The notes: generated by a model not told the origin, from the sequence alone. A stretch of DNA of 64,000 nucleotides from Melastoma dodecandrum (GCA_029817715.1 JARUPY010000290.1:1922001-1986000), one strand, 5' to 3'; counted from the stretch's first letter, positions 1 through 13,667 are shown. Program-made: numbers and translations.

Positions 1-1665
1 TGTTCGTTTCATCATTCATTCGTGAATAAAATGTTTTCTTATTCCTAGTCACATATTCTTTTGGTCCACGGAACTAGATATCACCATCAAAGTCAGGCAC
101 GACAACTACGTCCGTTGTCACATTCCCGACAACTGTTTCCGATTCGATTCCGCTTCCATGTACGCTCCCTCTACATTGATTGTGTCGGTTAGTGTGGGCA
201 CTTATGTGCCAAGACACTCTATTATATTTAAGGATAAATAGTTAATAAAGGCGTGTATTTGTCATTGATTGTTTAATTTTTCTACACGCATAATTATTAA
301 TGATAAAGTTTCACAGATTAATTATTAATCTGAAATAGTCCGTGATCGGATAGATGTTTAGAGGGGATATGGACATATAGATTATCGCTAAGTATAACTG
401 AGGTCAAGATAGACCGAAAGATAGTGTATCCAAGTTATACTTAGGAGTATCCTAAGATTAGGGTTACTGGGCACGACCCGTTTAAGAGGATACCACATAT
501 CAAACATCATTGGTCAATCCTCTTTATGAACGAGTGTAACTGATCTTTTGACTTGAGACCTTCATTTATTCTACGCGTGGAGTTTGTGCACTTTGACGTT
601 GTTAAAATCAGTCTTTAGCCGCAATGTGAGTAATACGATTATTGGGTGTGGACAAAACGTAGAGAGAATAGTGTTGAGTCAATATAGGATTATCGCTCTT
701 TTGGATTAAAAAGCTGATATCTAGGCCACTTGATAGAGATATTAGCTACTCTAAAATCCATGGCCATGGGAAATGTTTTACATTCAAGTGAGTCTATTAT
801 ATCTTGGTAATCAAGTAAAACAATTAATTTGGTGATGATGTATTAATTGGGATGTCGGTTAGATGAAGAGATTGAATTACACAGTAATCGGTTAATAGTG
901 GTATATGATTTATGATCATTATCTTAACACGTTGGATGACTAAAAACTGCTATATATACTAAAAACCTTAGTATACATATGGATATACACTGTTGTATAG
1001 GACCTAGAGGGTTACACGCATAGCACATTGAACATTATATTATTGATTATTTTAATGAATAAAGTTAATCATTTTACTATTTCAGAATTAGAATTAATTG
1101 AATTATTAATTTATTCCGAAATATCATAAGCAAATAAATTGACAAAAATCGAATATTGACTTATCCGAGTCAAGGATATTAAATAAATATTTATTTATTT
1201 ATATATTGTATCTGAGATAATTTATTTATTAAAATAATATTTAATTATTAATATGTTTGCGTTTTGAATTAATTATTTAAAACGAAAATATCTGGCAAGA
1301 AGGGAATCTAACGTTTTAAGAAAGTCGATCTTACGGTGATTTTGCAAAGAATCATGAAAAAATTTTCTTTCCAGTTCGGGAGAAAAAAAAAACGAGAGAG
1401 GGGCAGTCCAAAAAGAGAAAAACATATTCGTTTGTTTTGTTCCGTGGATCCAAGTGGCTCGTACCTATTGGATAGTCGGAGTGTTTATTATCGTGGGTGC
1501 GTAAATACCACTAGAGGAGTCACACGTGGGCTCTTGCTCGTTCCCGATCGTGTTTTAGTTTACCGAAATATCGAGGCACGCTTTTCGGGTAAATTTTATT
1601 TTTATTTATCATGAAATCTTAGACATAAAAATTTATTTATTTTTATTTCCCGTGCGTTCTAAAAC
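1..1665. repeat. Diverged dispersed repeat, copy A, with unresolved flank
   Basis: No convincing gene is present here. Positions about 466-1030 align in the same orientation with about 50,505-51,080. Shared landmarks are GACGAGTGTAA-like text near 530, CTTGAGACCTTCATTTATT near 560, GTTGAGTCAATAT near 675 and CGTTGGATGACTAAAA near 930. The copies differ by many substitutions and small indels, so they are old. The family is probably retrotransposon-derived (inference), but I see no LTR ends, primer-binding site or polyprotein. The 92-residue open frame at 1336-1614 has no recognisable domain and is probably chance. Confidence 0.55.
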
Positions 1666-1959
1666 TAACGGTAGACTACGGATAGGAGGGGTCCGTTGTG
1701 TGCCGCTGCGTTACGAGCTGTGAGAGTGGCAATTGTGGCTGAGGATTGACTGTCGACGTGAATGATTGGTGGATTGATCGGAAGATGACAAGTAGAACAA
1801 CAACATTGGGGTGGGTCCACTCTCTTGGCGCAGCCGTAAACAGGCAAATCAACAAACGTGTCCTGGGATGAAGACCTCGGATTTTGAAAATCGATAATAA
1901 ATGAGGTGATTGCTATTTGGGACAACATATGTTCTTCTTTCATCTGTACTTCCCCGCCA

Positions 1960-4900
1960 ATGGCTTCTTCACCGGGTAAATCTTTTGTGTTTCTTCCATC
2001 TCCCGAGTCGTCTTATGTTGTAATGACTGTCTTTTGGCTGATGGTTTCCGAAAATGGCTTGAATTCCGGCTGTGCAGCGGTACGCGGGTGGATTTGCCAG
2101 GGTGAGGTCAGTATCTGGTCTAATTGCGTTCATAGGAGCTTGGTTGACGCGACAAACTTGTTCTTCCTCTGCATATTTTGGTTGTCGTGGTCAGTTGTAC
2201 GTGCGCAGAAGCAGAGCTCCAGTGGACGGATTAAGAAAGGTTTGGTTGTCTGGTTCGTTTCGGTGTGCTGTGCTTTTGCGAGCTTATCATATTTCTGTGT
2301 CGCTGTCTGGAGCTTCGTGGCCAAGACTGATGCTTCCAGGAAGTCAAGTTGGTTTGTTCTTCTTGTTAGAGCGGCGATATGGTTGTCGTTAATGGTTTCG
2401 GCCATTGTGGACAAACAGGGGTGGGTGAAGAATCTTGTCATGGTATGGTGGGTAACGTTCTGCTTGATGGTCTCGGCTGTAAATATCAGAGCCTTGATCG
2501 TCGCGTTAGATGTCGGAGTGCTGGACATCGGGACTTGGCCGATAAACTTTGCACTTATCTTCTGTTCTTTCTACGGACGCCGTATCGTTCCATCTGAAAC
2601 CCCGGAGGAATCATTGCATGAGCCTCTGTTGACGGAGAAGCCCAAGAAAGGACATGTATCGGAGATCAGCACCTCGAGCCTGTTCGGCAGAGCGGTATTC
2701 TCATGGGTTAACCCTCTGCTCCGTCTGGGACACTCAAAAACGTTACAACTAGAGGATATTCCGTCCCTTGTCTCCGAAGACGAAGCTAGCTTGGCCTACG
2801 AGAAATTCTTTCGAGCTTGGGAATCCCTCGTGAGAGAGAAAGGCTCGCACACAAAGGAAAACTTGGTTTTCAGAGCCATCATGCAGGTTTACTTCAAGGA
2901 GAACATGCTTGTGGCGTTTGGCGCATTCCTGAGGGTTGTGGCAGTTGCGCTATCTCCACTGTTGTTGTATTGGTTCGTACAGTTTTCGAATTCGACAGAA
3001 GAGAACTTGTCTGAAGGTCTAATGATTGTTGGGATGCTGGTTGTTGTCAAGTTGGTTGAGTCGTTCTCACAGAGACACTGGTTCTTCTCCTCGAGATGTT
3101 CCGGGATGAGGATAAGGTCAGCTCTGATGGTGGCAGTCTACCAGAAACAGCTAAAACTGTCAAACATCGGTCGGAGGCATCACTCCAGCGGAGAGATCTT
3201 AAACTACATCGCGGTTGATGCGTATCGGATGGGGGAATTCCTGTGGTGGCTACACACGATGTGGAGCCTCTTGCTGCAGTTCTTCTTGGCGATTGGCGTC
3301 CTCTTCTCAGTCATCGGCACAGGTGCTCTTCCTGGTTTGGTTCCTTTGCTAGTCTTCGGTGCCCTCAACCTGCCGTTTGCGAACATACTCCAAGTTTGTC
3401 AGACTAAGTTGATGGTCTCACAAGACAAGCGGCTGCGGTCGACTTCCGAGATCCTCAACAACATGAAGATCATCAAGTTACAATCGTGGGAGGCAAAGTT
3501 CAAGGGACTGATCGAGACGCAACGCAAAGAAGAGATGAAGTGGCTATCAAAAGCGCTCCTCATGAAGCCATACGCCACCGTTCTTTATTGGATATCTCCA
3601 ACGGTGATCTCATCGGTTGTTTTCATTGGTTGCGTCCTCCTTGGGAGCGCATCTTTAAATGCCAGCACGATCTTCACGATCCTTGCATCATTACGTAGCA
3701 TGTCCGAGCCTGTTAGGGTCATACCCGATGCATTATCCATCTTAATCCAGATCAAGGTCTCGTTCGATCGGATCAATGCTTTCATGTTGGATGATGAACT
3801 GACAAACGAAACCGTCAGAACCATCTCCTCCTCGACCAAAAGCATAGAAGTAGTATCGGGCAACTTCGCGTGGGATGCGGAGCCAGCCAGCTTAACGCTG
3901 AAGGACATAAACTTGGAAGCTGAACAAGGGCAGAAGATCGCAGTTTGCGGGCCGGTCGGAGCAGGGAAATCGTCCCTTCTATGTGCCTTGCTTGGAGAAA
4001 TCTCCCAGATTTCTGGAATGGTGAGAGTGCAGATTGAAGTTACATGTTTCTTAATTTTATTTTAATTAATCGCCTTCAGCTTTGAGATTTTCCGCTTGAG
4101 TGCACCCAGGTTAAGATGCTTGGATCGATCGCGTACGTTTCTCAAACCTCATGGATTCAAAGCGGGACAATCAAAGACAATATCCTCTTTGGGAAGGTGA
4201 TGGATGAGGCCGCGTATGAAAAGGCCATAAGAGCATGCGCATTGGACAAAGATATCAACAGCTTCGAGCACGGTGATCTTACCGAAATAGGCCAGAGAGG
4301 GCTTAACATGAGTGGTGGACAGAAACAACGGATCCAACTCGCTCGTGCTGTGTACAGCGACGCGGACATCTACCTACTGGACGATCCTTTCAGTGCAGTG
4401 GATGCGCAAACGGCGGCTGTTCTGTTCAGAGTAAGAAATCTCAGTACACATTCTCCAAGTAAAGTTTGATAGATTCTATCGTCACCAAGTTTGTGACACA
4501 TCTGAGTGCAGGACTGTGTCATGGCAGCGTTGGCGAAGAAAACCGTCGTTCTGGTAACTCATCAAGTGGAATTCCTATCGGAGGTCAATCAGATTGTGGT
4601 ATGTAGTTCGTTCTTTAGAGCCGTCAGATTCATTCCTCAGATTTTGTTACTGAAACTCTGTGCTTCGTGTTGAAGGTCATGCAAGATGGGCGGATTATGC
4701 GATCAGGAACGTATTGTGAACTACTGAAGGCCGAAGCGGCATTTGAGAAACTTGTGAATGCTCATAAAGATGCTATAACGACAATTGGACCTGTCGAAGT
4801 CGATGCGCTCAGTCGAGAAGACTCTTGTGAACAGTCTGATACAATCAAAGAAAATGGGGCAAAAGAGAAGTCTGAGAAGGCCCTTTCCGGAATGCAACTC

Positions 4901-7143
4901 ACCCAAGAAGAGGAAAAGGAGTTTGGCGACTTCGGATGGAGACCATACCGAGATTACTTCGTCATCTCCAAGGGGACCATACTTATAACGTTATCTAATC
5001 TATCACAATCTGCATTTGTTGTGCTCCAAGCAGCGGCAAGCTACTGGCTCGCACTCGGCATTCAATTTCCAGGGATAAGTGCCAGCATGTTGATTGGCAC
5101 TTATACAGGAATCTCATTCCTCAGCGTCGTGTTTGTTTATCTCAGATCTGTATTCGCAGCTCATATGGGAATCAAAGCATCAAACGCTTTCTTCTCCGGA
5201 TTTACTGACGCCATCTTCAACGCCCCGATGCTCTTCTTTGATTCTACTCCCGTGGGCAGAATCCTGACAAGGGTAGACCGTTTTCTGATACTTTGCGTCC
5301 CTTTGTTTTTTAATTCTCCATGACGGAAACTAATGGTTTCAGTGATTTCGGCAGGCTTCATCAGATCTCAGCATACTGGACTTTGACATCCCATTTGCTA
5401 TCGTGTTTGTGTTCGGAGCGGGCATTGAGCTTCTAGCCACGATCGCAATTGTGGCTTCTGTGACGTGGCCAGTTCTTATCGTAGCTGTCCTTGCAATGGT
5501 AGCGATAAACTACACTCAGACATATTACTTCTCGTCTGCACGGGAGCTGATCAGAATCAACGGGACAACGAAGGCTCCCCTGATGAATTATGCAGCCGAG
5601 ACATCCCTAGGAGTGATGACCATCAGAGCATTTCGCGCGGCCAACAGATTCTTCGGGAATTTCCTCAAGGTTGTCGACGAGGATGCAAAGCTTTTCTTCC
5701 ATTCCAATGCCATTATGGAATGGCTCAACCTACGAGTCGAGGTGTTTCAGAACCTGATTCTCTTCACGGCCGCCCTTTTCCTTGTTTTACTCCCTAAAGG
5801 AAGCACATCTCCAGGTATCTACACAAAAGTGCACGAAGTTTTTCGTGATCCAATCGAACTTCTATCCCCTTCATAACTGACCGGCATGTCTATGAACCCA
5901 GGTCTTGTGGGGCTCTCCCTTTCTTATGCATTCTCGCTGACCGGAACACACATATTTCTTACGCGATGGTACTGCCAGCTATCAAACTACATAATCTCCG
6001 TTGAGCGGATCAACCAATTTATGAACATACCGCCGGAACCCCCAGCAATAATAGAAGACCGAAGGCCACCACCCCTGTGGCCTTCTAAAGGTAGAATTGA
6101 GCTAGAAGATCTTAAGGTAAATGTTTAGCCTCATCTCACTTGTTCGAACAAGACTATGCGGGTCATTCAATAACGTTCTTCCTTCAGATAAGGTATCGTC
6201 CAAATGCACCTCTCGTTCTGAAGGGTATTACGTGTACCTTCAAGGAAGGAAATAGAGTGGGAGTGGTCGGTAGGACTGGAAGCGGGAAGTCTACATTGAT
6301 TAGCGCATTGTTTCGTCTGGTGGAGACGGCCAGCGGAAGGATCCTCGTAGATGGGCTTGACATAGCTACGATCGGGCTTAAAGACCTGAGGTCGAAGCTC
6401 AGCATAATCCCACAGGAACCAACCCTTTTCCGAGGCACTGTCAGGACTAATATGGACCCACTCGGTCTCTACTCTGATGAGGAGATCTGGCAGGTGAAAT
6501 CGACGACCCATTTTTCGAGTCTCTGAAAGGCGTTAAACTCAAGTGTCCGTTTGGTTAATCTTTGATTCATAGGCTCTGGAGAAGTGTCAGCTGAAGGCAA
6601 TCATAAGCAGCCTCCCGAATCAACTCGACTCTTCTGGTAAGCATGCCTTTTGTTTCACATTCCCAAAAAGTGATTCCTACAACTTTCCATGTGCTAACGA
6701 CTTCGACAGTGAGCGACGAAGGAGAAAACTGGAGCGCTGGCCAACGCCAACTCTTCTGCCTGGGTAGAGTGCTCTTAAAGCGGAACAGGATACTAGTCCT
6801 AGACGAGGCGACCGCGTCCATAGATTCCGCCACAGACGCCATCCTCCAGACAGTAATAAGGCAGGAGTTTGCTGAATGCACTGTCATCACTGTGGCCCAT
6901 CGAGTCCCCACTGTGATCGATAGCGACATGGTCCTCGTCCTTTCCTACGGTAAGCTCACTTCCCGGCACAATACCCAACTTTTCACAACACAAGTATCTT
7001 ATTCTCACGAGATGTTGGTCGGTATCGCAGGGAAGATGGTGGAGTATGGCGATCCATCGAAGCTGTTGCAGATGAACTCCTACTTCTCAAAACTGGTCGC
7101 CGAGTACTGGTCCAGTTGCCGGGGGAGCTCTCGTTCCTCATAA
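1960..7143 (+). CDS. ABC transporter C family member (ABCC8/MRP6-like)
   Basis: Full-length multidrug-resistance-associated ABC exporter, expected in the vacuolar or plasma membrane to pump glutathione or other conjugates. Ten exons join in frame: 1960-4020, 4110-4430, 4512-4598, 4676-5272, 5355-5814, 5902-6116, 6188-6493, 6573-6636, 6710-6949, 7031-7143. They give about 1,487 residues, normal for the family. N-terminal hydrophobic segments (TMD0) come first, then TMD1. NBD1 has Walker [10 protein letters not shown], signature MSGGQKQR and Walker B YLLDDP. TMD2 follows. NBD2 has Walker [10 protein letters not shown], the plant-typical signature variant NWSAGQRQ and Walker [10 protein letters not shown]. 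The start is the first in-frame ATG; a second in-frame Met lies 27 codons further on. All introns are GT-AG. I see no lesion. Assignment to the ABCC8 group rests on remembered similarity of the LEDIPSLV region; the substrate is unknown. Confidence 0.93.
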
Positions 7144-7860
7144 AACCTTCGCAAATTTACGGTGGACCAACTTCACGCTATCCAAAATGGGTCATGGATT
7201 CGATAGAAACATCATGTACCTGACAATATGCAACAAGTCTCACAATCCTTGACATGATGATCTAAGGACATTAATTCAAGGACTATATTGTAATAAATTT
7301 CAAATTTTAAGGATCGGAAACGAATTTTTCTTTCATGTTCTTCGCTCTGACAATAGGCGCCAAACGGCGGCCTTTCCCTTTCCCCTATGAATTTCAAACT
7401 TCCCTTGTCTTCTTCCCCATCGCCTCGAACTCTGGCACGGCAATCGGCGGCCTAAATGAACTCCTCGGCTTTGTAGGCGTGGTTTCTTGTCGGCACTAAT
7501 TGTGGGAATCTCTGTTGTTGCGAAAGGTTGTAGCTTGTTGCGGTCGTTTTTTTTGGGGGGTTTTCGGCAGTTCGTGTGATGTGATGGCTTCTGCGCTTCC
7601 ATGGTTTCATGGATTATTGTGGGCTTTCGTCGGAAAACGAGAAGAGCGAAAGGTTTTTTTAGGTCTGTTTATCCATTTGGGCTGTTAGGTCGTAATTCAT
7701 TAATCTTCGTTCTGTTTTTTCTTTAGTTTTGAATGAACCGAGATGTGATAATTCGTTGAGAAAGTGGATTGTAGGAATTTCGAAAGTGTGGGTTCCTCAA
7801 AGAGTGGATGAGGCTGTTAAGATTTGCTTTTGTGCTCAGGTTTGTAAGCTGCTTGAGTAA
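7144..7860. other. Spacer: ABCC 3' flank and 5' UTR of SANT gene
   Basis: This holds the ABCC 3' untranslated region and then the upstream region and probable 5' UTR of the next gene, which is on the same strand. In-frame stop TAA directly precedes the ATG at 7861, so the SANT protein is not extended upstream. I found no clear TATA box. Confidence 0.4.
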
Positions 7861-10441
7861 ATGCTCACAAGAAGTCATGCGAGAATGATGCCATCAAGGC
7901 GTTCCCCAAATCGGCGTCGGAGTCTGAGATTTTTAGAAAAAAGCAATTCTTTGCCACGGCGTGGGGAACACTTCAGTGAAAAGTCTGGAGAATGTGGAAC
8001 TAGTCCGAACAGCACTGATAATACTGGGGGACATGGGATTTCCAGGGGTTGTGTGAGGAAATCTACTGGGTTAAATGGTAAGATTAAGCTGGACAAGGTT
8101 TCTGATGTGCCAAGCAGAACTAGTAATCGAGTTGGTGGAGGTGGATCTGGAGGATGTTATAGTTCAGGTAACAATCAAAGGAAATCTCCACGGTTAAATA
8201 GTAATATTAGGCCTGATGAGGTTTATGTTAGGCCATGTGGAAATCGTAATAGGGAAGATGGATGCAGATTAGTGGGATCTGGTATATCCACTAGCGGTTT
8301 GAGGAAATCCCCCAGATTTAGCAGTAATGCCAAGCCTAATGAAGCTTCTAATTTTCCAAGTGCAAATAGTGACCAAGAAGAACAAGGTGGATCCGGGGGA
8401 TGTGGAATTTCGGCAGTTGGGGCAAGAAAATCTCCTAGATTGAGTGGTGACCGTAAGACTAATACGCTTGCCAAACCACTCGTTACGGGAAGTAAGGCTC
8501 CTAGGTTGGATGGTGATAATGAGCCTAGTACGGTTTCTGATGTATCTTGTGGAGATTATAATTGCAGAGATAGAGGCAATTTAGGAGGATGTGGTGATTT
8601 GGATGTCGTAGTGAGGCGATCTTCTAGATTAATTCACTGTGTCAAGCCCTTGAATTTGAAAGATGGATGCGAAACCACGTTGAGGAAGGTATTGGTTAAC
8701 AAGGTTGTGAATGATGCAAGGAAACACCGTGGGGATGCTATGGCTGAACCTAAGGGTTATAGAAGACAATGCGTGCTCGGTCTACCCCTTCCAAATGCAG
8801 TGGATAATAACAAGCGAGAGCACATTGAATATAGCAAGAAGGCACCGATAAATAGTTCTTCAAGTAATCATAGCAATGAAGAGTGGACACCAGAACAACT
8901 GGAAGCATTGCATGGAGCTTATTTATTGGCAAAGCCAACACCACATTTCTGGAAGAAGGTTTCCAAACTCGTGAGTTTCTGCTTTAACTGAATCGGAGCA
9001 ATTTCAAACAATTTCCATTTCACAGTCCAGTTTCATTGCTCAAAATGCGTATGATTAATCTGAATAGCTTAACTTGCCGTGTTCATTTATTTAATATTTA
9101 TTTTGTTTATATTTTTGGATTCTTGAAGCTTTTCTATCTATTGTTTCTAATTGGAGTGCAGGAGAATGTATACCCATAGTGGCTGGGAAAATGATCTTAT
9201 GACAACTAACAACAATCAAGATTAAGTGATTGGTTCTTTGTAACCTTAGGCAGCATTGCTCATCATTGTTATGACAGTATGAGTTAGCTAAAAAACAGTT
9301 CCAGAGAGTAATCGTGTGGAGAGGAAGAAAATATGGAAAGAGGAGAATAAAACCGAGAAAAGTGCTTTTGATGGAATCTGAGATATGGAATCCATCATCT
9401 CGGACACATATAGATTGAGATATGGACGAATGTTTTCTCAACGAATGCCTCCCTTCATGAAGATTTGTATGTGAATGGTTAAATACTGGCGAGTGTAAAA
9501 ACTCTCAGATTCTTTGTGTAAGAGAAAATGAGTTAACTAATTGGTTTTATCATTTTCTCTATTACGATGCTTAATTTTGGGATAAATATTTTGCAGCAGA
9601 CATGGTAGATAGATTTTTTCAGTCTGCCTTCTACTATTCCGAGGATTGAATTGGAGGAACCATTCACATATTACCTCTTCTACTATTCCGAGGAATGAAT
9701 TGGAGGAACTATTCACATATTACCTTCAACTTGTTAATGCAGGTTCCTGGAAAATCAGCTAAGGAATGCTTTGACATGATTCACTCGGAATACCTTACCC
9801 CACCTCAAACCCGGTTACGTTCTAGAGTTCTAAAAACAAATACCTTGGTGGAGGAGCAAGGTCAACTCTCAGCCAGCAAGATTCTTAAGTCCCATAAACC
9901 ACTGGTTGAGAACCCTATCAAGAAAAAGAAAATTCAACTTGCTCATAAGACCATCAGGAAGTTGATGAAGAAGCAATCCTCTCTCTGCCGAACTCATGAA
10001 GCTGATTTTTTCAATATATTAGAGATGAATTCGTCCTCATCCCCGAAGGTGCCAGGCACATTACTTTCGACACCTGAGAATCTACCAAGAGGCAGAGGCC
10101 TCCTCGAGAGATTTCATGAGGAAAGTTCATCGGGCAAGAAGAAACACCTCTCACGGTTCCATTCTTCCACTGGAACAGATCTTGTGAGTCCTCCAGTGCT
10201 GAAGCAAGTGAAGAATATGGCACTGCATGAGAAATACCTCGATCACTTACATTTTAGGGATGCCAAGAGAAGAAAGTTGGAACCACCTGGCGGAGCTAAT
10301 AAAGCTAAGGTTGGAGAGAATGTTGATGTGGTTGGTGCCGCCAAGAATGCCTTGATCTTAGATGCTACAGATGCCATTAAGCAATTCCAGCTAGCGGCAG
10401 CCGACGATAGGAGTCTTTGTCAAGAAATGGACTTGACATAA
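7861..10441 (+). CDS. SANT/Myb-domain nuclear protein with 41-residue repeats
   Basis: Two exons (7861-8970, 9743-10441) join in frame to give about 602 residues. The N-terminus is basic. Residues about 66-260 carry a degenerate tandem repeat built round R-K-S-P-R-L/F motifs at residues 66, 107, 148, 189, 211 and 252, spaced by 41 except one gap of 22. A SANT/Myb-like domain spans the exon junction at residues about 339-390 (EEWTPEQLEAL, then FWKKVSKL joined to VPGKSAKECF). The C-terminus has a lysine-rich segment and KQVKNMALHEKYLDH. SANT domains bind histone tails or DNA, so a chromatin role is likely, but this is inference. The SANT shape resembles that of Mis18BP1/KNL2-type proteins; no SANTA domain is visible, so I do not call KNL2. 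Start chosen because TAA precedes the ATG in frame. Confidence 0.8.
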
Positions 10442-12528
10442 ATGATGATGACTAGGAGAAGGACATGTTGTCTGATATACATTGACAGTAATGTTTCCCT
10501 AACGAGAAATTTTCTTGTTCTTTTTTTGATGTTTCTGTATTCTGAGGTCATTGAGCAGTCCTTTTCCTATGACTAATGAGAAACCTTTGATTGTGACTGT
10601 TGATTGGAATCTGGCATGCTCTCTGCAGCTCTTTTCAGCTTTGGTCCGCCTGGTTTATTGGCAGCAATATCTAGCCCAAGGTGAGCTTGTACGTGGTCCT
10701 TCTGGTTGCTGTGATGTTTTTGTATCGGTCCGCTTTTGGCGTTGTACTTACTATCGATAATTTATGTTCTTATCGGTTTTACTGGAAGATTGTTCTCTCT
10801 TGCACTGGAAGAATATAGACCCATTTGAGATTAAAAACAGGTCCATATCAATCTTTCAACTGCCCAATAAACCATTGGTCTGCAGTTGTAGTTCATCCTG
10901 AGATAGTTGAGGCAATGCCAGGGAGTTAAGACATGCCATTTTTTTTAAAATCACCGAAGTTTTCGTCTCATCAAAGCAACAAAATATTGCCGAGTCTATT
11001 TTGTTGTAAAAGGTCTATGTAAGAGGCGGGAAGAATTCCAGTTTTATTCTAGGGATGGGCTTTACGATAGTCTTTAATGGCCTTAGACAACAATTTCTTG
11101 TTCATTGGAGAGATAAGACATTAGATTGTTGTTTGTGTGACATTGTTTGATGGAGCCACAAGACGCTTTTGGTCATTATAGTGAAATGCCTGATCTCTTG
11201 CAAGTCATTGAAGAAAACTTTATGGACGAAATCAGGTTGAGGAGTGTTTCACCTATCATTTTCATGTGAGAAGATTTCCTATGCGGAACAGGTGAAAAGA
11301 ATCCTGTTTAATCACTAATAAAGTGTTGGGCAGTTGCTCTCTTGAAGCTGTTGGATATTTGATCCACGGCGAATTGATTTCTCCGTCACCTGACAACAAA
11401 GGTGATGGTCATGCTACTGCGGTTGGTGATGAAGAGGGAAGTAATCAATGGATAAAAACTGAATGCTCAATGCCAAAGTAAATGACAATGAAGATAATGC
11501 GAAAAGTCGGTTTCATCGTAAATGCATCACACCAGGAGTGAAAGGCATCGCCTGGACAGCGTGCCTGCACCCTGGGCTGAACATTTTGCATGCTGAGGAT
11601 GACCTTGAAGGTCCTATTCCTTATTCCTTTCATTGATACGTCACCAATCCGATTCAGCCAGCCCTGCCTACATGGCCCCTGACTGCATCGCTCTTACCAA
11701 AACGTTGAATCAAAACGTATGAGGCAAAAACAGATTTGCACCAACTGCTTCTTCAATCCCTCTTTGGGATCCCCGCAATCTTCTGCTGAAGCAGCACACC
11801 CTCGCATACTGATCTGTTTGAACCAAGGCAGAACTGCTCCTCAAGATCATTAAATGTTGCATCGATGTCCTTGGACCACCTCCTCGTCTCCTCTGTTTGA
11901 GAAGCCTATATGCGCTTGTTGAACTTGAACTCCAAGTTATCAAAAACCTTAGCTAGGCCCATGCAACCAGGCCTACCCAGAAAACCGGCAGAGGAAAAAC
12001 TGTAGTTCATATCATGTAGGAAACGTTACGCAGGGCAGCCTTGCCAGGGGAAGCGGCACCTGCCCTGGTCGACCTCAGTGGTAAGTTTCAAGATGAGACT
12101 GGAAACGATGCCCAAGGATGGTAACAGTGAAGAGAGAAAACAACAATGACTGGTGGTTTGAAGCTTGGAATTTGTGGTTTCAATAATAGCCGAGTCGCGC
12201 CTTTATCAAGAATCGGGTTAAAGAAGTCAAAGCCCATCATCAACAAGTAGAATTTGTTGGATATCCATTGACAAAGGAGCCAGAGGTGTTGTATTGGCTC
12301 GGCTGTAAGAATGGCTCAGACATCTTCACCCGTCATGTTACCCATAAACTAATTTGTCTCATCAAAGATCATTACCAAGCATACAGTTCATTGATTTCAA
12401 ACTAATTCGCCAGTGAATTCTCTTGTAAAATTTAAGATGACCACAATAAAAAAAGTAGCGTATCTGGACCCAAAAAAGAAAAAGAACTAGGTAGGGAGGG
12501 ATAATGTAATCGAAATCAAAACGATAAT
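10442..12528. other. Spacer between SANT gene and eL6, with a decayed coding-like stretch
   Basis: The first few hundred bases are the SANT gene 3' flank. No intact gene is seen. On the minus strand about 11,720-12,330 reads as protein-like sequence interrupted by stops, listed separately. The last ~200 bases are the eL6 3' UTR side. Confidence 0.4.
11720..12330 (-). pseudogene. Unrecognised decayed coding remnant
   Basis: Read on the minus strand, about 11,930-11,760 gives a plausible protein stretch (TEETRRWSKDIDATFNDLEE, then QFCLGSNRSVCEG and LLQQKIAGIPKRD) broken by in-frame TAG and TGA codons. Just upstream, about 12,330-11,950, lie further protein-like segments including GFLGRPGCMGLAKVFDNLEF. 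The composition looks like real protein, not random frame, but I do not recognise the family. It may be a pseudogene, or separate exons of a gene whose splice sites I cannot define. Confidence 0.3.
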
Positions 12529-13667
12529 CTAGAAGACAAGCTCATGAGGCTTCATGCCTGCCTTCAGAGAGAACCTGGCTCCTAGGTATGTCTTCAAATC
12601 TGGGACACTTTCAATGGACTTGAGCAACACAGCATCCACAGACTTCTGGTCCTCTTTCTTGAGGTCAGGCAGCACATTTTTCTCCTACATTATTTTTTTA
12701 AAACATCCCGACATTAGAAAAATGTTCTTCCGAAATGTAACATGAGAAATAAGAGGCAAACAGAATCCAACCTCCTTTTCAGCATCGAAGAACTCGCCTT
12801 CCGTCTTCTTCTTCTTTTTCTCGACTTGCTTCGTGAAGTACTTGTCATCGAACTTCTCAACATTCACTCCAGAGATGTCAACCTTGGTGGAGGTAGCAAT
12901 CACATAGGATTGGTTCACTCGCCTCAAAGGAACGCCATTGATCTTGAAAGGGCCTGCCGCAGAAAAATTGTCTCATTCCCAGGTAACATTGCATAAGATA
13001 GATCGTTGAAAAAGGACAATGAATTCTATCCAAGTACTTAACATTATTAAGCTTTTAAGACCCAATAGCAAAATACATAGTTCAAATAATGCCAAAGATG
13101 ATGGAGAGTCCACCTATCTATCTATCAAATGAACAAACAATTCAGTTGCATTTCATCCAACAAGAACAGCCATAAGTAAATCTGAGCAGCGAAATGACAT
13201 GCCACATGAAAAATCAATCACAAAATAAAACAGAAAATACCAGTGATCAAGAGCAATCCAGACGGAAGTTGCTTAAGGAAAACAACTCTCTTTCCCTTGA
13301 ACCTCCCAGCAAGGATGATGAGCACAGTCCCTGGAGTGATGCTTGCCCTGAAATAATACAAACAGATCCATTTCACTTCAAAGAAATAAAATACAAGCCC
13401 ACAAATGGCAACAACGAACACTGACCGGAGCTTGGTGGGTCTTGGTTTGTGCTTGTTGACAAGCGGCTTCTTGATGTCATCAGCAGGATAGTACTTGGGC
13501 GGCTTCTCCGCTGGGGCAGCAGGCTTCGGCTTGGGGTCATGACGAGGTAAAACACCGCCATTCTTCGCCTTGATTGCCCACAGACCCCTCCTATGGTACA
13601 TCTGAGACCTGGAATACTTCCCGACCCCTCTAATGAGTTCAGGGTTCCTGCTTACCTTCCGAGCCAT
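12529..13667 (-). CDS. RPL6: 60S ribosomal protein L6 (eL6)
   Basis: Cytosolic large-subunit ribosomal protein eL6. Four coding exons on the minus strand (13667-13426, 13347-13241, 12953-12772, 12684-12529) join in frame to give 228 residues, close to the usual ~233 for plants. The N-terminus [20 protein letters not shown], the central [20 protein letters not shown] (KOW-like RNA-binding core) and the C-terminus [12 protein letters not shown] are diagnostic. All introns are GT-AG. A 5' UTR intron lies directly upstream: the acceptor TTTTTAG stands three bases before the ATG, and the non-coding exon is near 14,205-14,280. The upstream promoter has a TATA box and two telo-box motifs, usual for plant ribosomal protein genes. 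Expression should be high in dividing tissue. No lesions are seen. Confidence 0.96.
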
